Shown: positions 63,123 to 64,000 of the stretch, piece by piece
How the letters are laid out: each line of letters begins with the position of its first letter
How positions within the stretch are numbered: position 1 is the first letter of the stretch
Assembly (NCBI GenBank): GCA_963210315.1
Contig: OY723302.1
Span: 1,054,001-1,118,000 of the forward strand
Direction of reading: 5' to 3'
Source: Rhynchopus euleeides
Taxonomy: Eukaryota > Euglenozoa > Diplonemea > Diplonemida > Diplonemidae
Length of the DNA: 64,000 nucleotides
Translations under genes and position numbers: made by a program
The notes under the pieces: generated by a model
Seen by the model: the letters and a program-made list of their open reading frames with translations, nothing else
The model's database searches: none
Told to the model about the DNA's origin: nothing

Positions 63123-64000
63123 TTATTTTTCAACAGCAGATCTCTTTGCCCGTTTGGTAGTCTACGGAAAAGTTTCGGCAAAAAGCCACGCAAAACAAAT
63201 CAAAGGGTGGAATGCGTCAAAACTGCGCTCGTCGGCACCACGTTTGCGAAGACCACCACCACACACACACACACACACTGCCCCAAGGAGGCGGATGAAC
63301 TGCTGAGGAGCGATACTGCGTGGGGGGGCTACTTCCGGAAGTATGCGACGACGCCTGAGCCTCGCTGGGACACCTTCCGACAGAGGTACAGCGACTTCCT
63401 CCCTGACCCGGCCGAGATGGAGTGTAAGACCATTACGGCAGAAGACGTTGGGACAGCGCTGGCTAAAATGTCTACATCCACCTCGCCGGGCCTACACGGC
63501 TGGAGGGTGCACGAGCTGCGGCAACTCCCAGGGGACCTCCTCAAGTTGTTCGCGGAGGTGTTCAATGAGGTCGAGAGATCGGGCGAATGGCCGGAGCAGC
63601 TGATGCACGCCATGATTTGCCTCATTCCCAAGCCCGGCAGCTCAGGTGAGCCGCTGTCGCAGCGCCCCATCAGCATCACTCCCGTGCTGTACAGGGTGTG
63701 GGCAGCAATCCGAGTGAAGCCTGCGCTGAAGTGGCTGGAGAGCATTGCGCCTGAGGACTTGCACGGATGCAGACCTGGCCACGGCGCGGAGGACCTCATC
63801 TGGCACCTGGCAGCACGGATCGAAGAGGCCCACCTCACAGGACAGCCACTGTACGGTGTCGCCCTAGACTTTAAGAAATGCTTCGACACGGTGCCGATTG
63901 ACCTGACCTTCTGTCTAGCTGCGGAGCTCGGCTTCGACGGCCGAGTCCTGCGCACCCTGCGGGCAGCGTACGGGTCAATGCAGCGGCACTTCCGGGTAAG
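63123..64000 (+). CDS. Reverse transcriptase of a non-LTR-type retroelement (partial)
   Basis: The frame is open from 63123 (after TGA 63120-63122) to the window end. RT homology begins near 63345. Visible RT blocks: TSTSPGLHGWRVHEL, then AMICLIPKPGSSGEPLSQRP, ISITPVLYRVWAAIRVK, LHGCRPGHGAEDLIWHLAAR and the first catalytic block VALDFKKCFDTVP (motif A Asp). The spacing and the IPKPG...RPISI form are typical of LINE-like elements. The catalytic YxDD block lies beyond the window. No RNase H or endonuclease domain is seen upstream, so the 5' part is truncated or in another frame. The first 180 bp of the frame (CA repeats included) may be flank. Confidence 0.85.

Overview
This is nuclear DNA of a euglenozoan protist, most likely a diplonemid. 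The elongation factor 2 gene (21.1-24.4 kb) reads like trypanosomatid EF2 along most of its length, yet it is cut by ordinary GT-AG introns with GTATGT-type donors. Such introns are rare in kinetoplastids but normal in diplonemids and euglenids. Every gene I can support lies on the + strand, and most start just after a pyrimidine-rich tract ending in AG. Both fit polycistronic transcription with spliced-leader trans-splicing. TTAGGG-like repeats also fit the group. The species name is an inference. Long G/C homopolymers (10-25 nt) are frequent, so some single-base lesions could be sequencing errors.

Layout. 0-0.1 kb: the 3' end of a gene. 0.1-12.6 kb: no intact gene; a repeat region with a probable 7.4 kb TA-flanked element (3503-10876) that holds a 31-bp minisatellite and a nested pair of smaller transposons. 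12.6-13.5 kb: an unknown acidic protein. 13.7-20.2 kb: three more transposon-like elements and repeats. 21.1-26.4 kb: EF2 with apparent lesions, followed 92 bp later by a His/Gly-tract protein. 26.65-30.05 kb: a 3.4 kb Mutator-like element with 473-bp inverted arms and a 9-bp target duplication, itself carrying a 1.3 kb TA-flanked element. 30.6-48.9 kb: the gene-rich part, with a coiled-coil protein, a YAE1-like protein, a nocturnin-like phosphatase, a second coiled-coil protein, a HAUS3/AUG3-like augmin subunit and a DENND6-like Rab exchange factor. 48.9-55.8 kb: a 1.1 kb tandem duplication of the DENND6 3' end whose second copy was split by two nested transposon clusters. 55.85-57.9 kb: a 2 kb array of degenerate telomere-like repeats with its own insertion. 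58.7-62.8 kb: a CAP-domain protein and a WD40 single-pass membrane protein whose coding sequence is split by a 329-bp MITE. 63.1 kb to the end: the start of a non-LTR-type reverse transcriptase.

The main result is a set of nested, structurally complete non-autonomous transposons. Several target sites can be checked inside the window, because an uninterrupted copy of the same sequence (opposite palindrome arm, tandem repeat or paralogue) is also present. The most interesting case is the MITE in the WD40 gene: removing the element and one TA rejoins the reading frame exactly. That raises the possibility that it is removed from RNA like the structured nonconventional introns of euglenids, or from DNA. 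The host genes have housekeeping, cytoskeletal and trafficking roles, and I see no operon-like functional linkage among them.
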